Assembly: GCA_964460755.1 (NCBI GenBank)
Contig: CAYWQL010000023.1
Span: 1-24,541 of the forward strand
DNA from: JAYFNU01 sp964460755
GTDB lineage: Bacteria > Bacillota > Clostridia > Oscillospirales > Ruminococcaceae
Direction: 5' to 3'
DNA length: 24,541 bases
Below are positions 22,638 to 24,541 of this stretch, in pieces. Within the stretch, counting starts at the first letter, position 1, and every line of letters begins with the position of its first letter. Below the pieces are notes generated by a model. That model ran no database searches. It was not told the origin of the DNA and saw only the letters and a program-made list of their open reading frames with translations. The position numbers and the translations under genes are program-made.

Positions 22638-24484
22638 TTACGTCTTTTCTCCTTGCTTCCCTTATTATTTTTACTATTATACATTTTTGGCGCGGCGCTT
22701 ACAAGGCATTCGCGTCCCTGCCCGATAAGGTCGCTTCTTCCCGCTTCAATAAGCGCCTCGCGCACAAGGGTTTCGTTCTCTTTTTTGTAGTATTGCAAAA
22801 GGGCGCGTTGTTTTGCCTTGTCGCGCTCTTTTTTGGGCACATACACCTTTTTCAGGGTATAGGGGTCGAGCTCGGTGTAAAACATCGCCGTAGAAATGGT
22901 TCCGGGCGTCGGATAGAAATCCTGAACCTGCTCGGGATGCATACGTTCCTTTTTTAAATAAAGCGCAAGCTCAACCGCGTCCTTAATTGTGCTGCCGGGG
23001 TGAGAGGAAATCATATAGGGCACTAAATACTGTTCCTTTCCCGCCGCCTTCGTGAGCTCGTAAAAGCGCTTTTTAAACCTCTCGTATACCTCAAATTTCG
23101 GCTTTCCCATATATGAAAGCACGCTGTCGCAGCAATGCTCGGGCGCGACCTTAAGCTGACCGCTTATGTGGTATTTTACAAGCTCTTTAAAGAATGTTTC
23201 GTCCTTATCCGCAATAAGATAATCAAAGCGAACACCTGAACGTATAAAAACCTTTTTGACTCCGTCAATCTCGCGTATACGGCGCAAAATCGAAAGATAC
23301 TCGCTATGCTCCGGCTTTATTGCGGGGCACATCTCGGGCGCAAGACACTTTCTGTCCTTACAACAGCCCGCCGTAAGCTGTTTTTCGCATGACGGTTTTC
23401 GAAAATTCGCAGTCGGGCCGCCAACGTCGTGAATATATCCCTTAAAGTCGGGCATAGCCGCGATTATCTTCGCCTCTTTAACGAGCGAATCGGCGGTACG
23501 CGAGGTTACCGTCCTTCCCTGATGATAGGCAAGCGAACAAAAGCTGCACGCACCGAAGCAACCGCGATTTTGTATAATCGAGAATTTAACCTCCTCTATC
23601 GCAGGCACACCGCCGTCCTTTTCGTAGACCGGGTGATAGTTTCTCTCATACGGAAGCTCATACACCGCGTCAAGCTCCTGTTTATCAAGCGGGAGCGCAG
23701 GCGGATTTACGACGACAATTCTGTTTCCGTGGCGCTGGATTACGCTCTTGCCCCGAAAGGCGTCGTGCTCGTCCTGCTGAAGCCGAGCCGCGATTGCGTA
23801 CTGCTTTTTTCCGCCCTCGGTCGGCTCCTTTACGATTTCGTACGTCGGGCATTCCGCCGCGGGACGCGGAATATAATCTTTGGTTTCAACTGCGAAGCAG
23901 GTTCCGCGAACGTCGTTAATCTCATTTATGTCTTCGCCGTTTTTCAGCCGCGTCGCGATTTCAACACACGAGCGCTCCCCCATGCCGTACATAAGCAAAT
24001 CGGCTCCGCTCTCGATTAGAATTGATTGCTTAACCTCGTTATCCCAATAGTCATAGTGCGCGAAGCGACGAAGCGACGCCTCAAGACCGCCGATAGCGAG
24101 CGGAATGTCGCCGTAAACGCGGCGAACTGCTTTTGAATAAACTATCGTCGCACGGTCGGGACGAAGCCCCATTTTTTTACCCGGCGAATAGGCGTCCGAG
24201 CTTCTCTTTTTCTTAGCGGCGGTATAATGGGCTACCATTGAATCGATGTTTCCGCCATTGACGAAAAAGCCGAGCTTGGGGCGACCAAAGCGGGTATAAT
24301 CGGCGTCCTTTTGCGGCTGAGCCAAAATACAAACGCGAAAGCCCTTGTCCTCAAGTACACGAGAAATAATCGCCGTTCCAAAGCTTGGGTGGTCGACATA
24401 GGCGTCGCCTGTAACGAGGACGATATCGCATTTGTCCCAACCGCGCTCATTCATATCCTGTTTTGAAATCGGTAAAAAGGGCAT
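22634..24484 (-). CDS. YgiQ-family radical SAM protein
   Basis: This 616-residue protein is a radical S-adenosylmethionine enzyme of the YgiQ type (UPF0313), whose reaction is not established. The N-terminal part is a Rossmann/cobalamin-binding-like domain (VTGDAYVDHPSFG at 24-36; IGGLEASLRRFAHYDYW at 131-147). The radical SAM barrel follows, with the [4Fe-4S] motif CFGACSFC (Cys309, Cys313, Cys316), then RTVTSRTADSLVKEA, and PTANFRKPSCEKQ further on. Additional cysteines near 374-391 (CCKDRKCLAPEMCP-type region) are characteristic of the family. The C terminus (QDFYPTPGTISTAMFYTE) is conserved, followed by a Lys-rich tail. GGGAG lies six bases before the ATG. It is the first gene of a pair with nadE. 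Confidence 0.9.
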   Translation of the reverse strand: MPFLPISKQDMNERGWDKCDIVLVTGDAYVDHPSFGTAIISRVLEDKGFRVCILAQPQKDADYTRFGRPKLGFFVNGGNIDSMVAHYTAAKKKRSSDAYSPGKKMGLRPDRATIVYSKAVRRVYGDIPLAIGGLEASLRRFAHYDYWDNEVKQSILIESGADLLMYGMGERSCVEIATRLKNGEDINEINDVRGTCFAVETKDYIPRPAAECPTYEIVKEPTEGGKKQYAIAARLQQDEHDAFRGKSVIQRHGNRIVVVNPPALPLDKQELDAVYELPYERNYHPVYEKDGGVPAIEEVKFSIIQNRGCFGACSFCSLAYHQGRTVTSRTADSLVKEAKIIAAMPDFKGYIHDVGGPTANFRKPSCEKQLTAGCCKDRKCLAPEMCPAIKPEHSEYLSILRRIREIDGVKKVFIRSGVRFDYLIADKDETFFKELVKYHISGQLKVAPEHCCDSVLSYMGKPKFEVYERFKKRFYELTKAAGKEQYLVPYMISSHPGSTIKDAVELALYLKKERMHPEQVQDFYPTPGTISTAMFYTELDPYTLKKVYVPKKERDKAKQRALLQYYKKENETLVREALIEAGRSDLIGQGRECLVSAAPKMYNSKNNKGSKEKRRK

Positions 24485-24504
24485 ATTATTCTCCCAACTG
24501 TTAT

Positions 24505-24520
24505 TTGTATCATTGTATCA
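24505..24520 (-). promoter_or_regulatory. Promoter -10 region with a perfect 8-base tandem repeat upstream of ygiQ-nadE
   Basis: TTGTATCA occurs twice back to back (24505-24512 and 24513-24520); on the minus strand this reads TGATACAA twice. A -10 TACAAT (24517-24512) lies within it, about 28 bases before the ygiQ ATG. The -35 would fall at the very edge of the window (TTTTTG or TTTTGT) and is weak. Repeats over the -10 could be a regulator site. Confidence 0.45.
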
Positions 24521-24541
24521 CATTTCATCTTAAAACAAAAA

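Noticed and set aside
23429..24019. Plus-strand open frame of 196 codons
   Set aside because: It is the reverse strand of the YgiQ gene; arginine-rich and without a recognisable domain.
1..24541. CRISPR arrays, tRNA or rRNA genes, insertion sequences, phage genes
   Set aside because: I saw no regularly spaced repeats, no tRNA-like TTCGA arm with matching stems, no rRNA stretches, no transposase or integrase, and no terminal inverted repeats.

Overview
The window looks like the chromosome of an anaerobic, low-to-mid GC Firmicute (Clostridia), probably a gut or rumen organism. The basis is strong AGGAGG-type ribosome binding sites, sigma-A-like promoters, strong GC hairpin plus T-run terminators, ferredoxin-dependent oxidoreductase genes, a family 120 beta-xylosidase and a clostridial-type citrate synthase. 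There is no rRNA, tRNA, CRISPR array, phage or insertion sequence. The species cannot be named from the sequence alone.

Layout. 1-152 (-): start of a lipoprotein cut by the window edge. 397-1380 (-): BirA, biotin ligase/repressor. 1699-3696 (+): GH120 beta-xylosidase, preceded by an inverted repeat that resembles a XylR-type operator. 3951-5318 (+): citrate synthase. It converges on a minus-strand pair at 5375-7844: a membrane transporter and the amidohydrolase upstream of it. 7949-9346 (-): MocR-type regulator, divergent from an aldo/keto reductase (9461-10477, +), followed by a small ABM-domain protein (10550-10855, +).

10955-17679 (-) is the most coherent block. Read 5' to 3' it encodes phenylacetate-CoA ligase 1, indolepyruvate:ferredoxin oxidoreductase alpha (IorA) and beta (IorB), phenylacetate-CoA ligase 2, a tandem ACT-domain protein and a class I/II aminotransferase. 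A sodium:solute symporter (17758-19245, -) lies directly upstream on the same strand. Together these can interconvert an aromatic amino acid, its arylpyruvate, arylacetyl-CoA and free arylacetate. Both ligases are of the AMP-forming, ATP-consuming type. No ADP-forming acyl-CoA synthetase or CoA-transferase is present. An importer-type symporter and an ACT sensor are present. My inference is that the cluster may run reductively, scavenging arylacetates to make Phe, Tyr or Trp, rather than only fermenting amino acids.

19488-20591 (+): a DUF362 protein with two [4Fe-4S] clusters. 20736-24484 (-): a two-gene operon, a YgiQ-type radical SAM protein and glutamine-dependent NAD+ synthetase, overlapping by four bases (ATGA).

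Three strong hairpin terminators (5331-5366, 10873-10908, 20621-20656) sit between convergent genes and can serve both strands. Most genes are recognisable families. The less described material is the arylacetate block as a unit, its control sites, the insertion between the catalytic residues of the xylosidase, and the orphan transporter/amidohydrolase and MocR/AKR/ABM groups.
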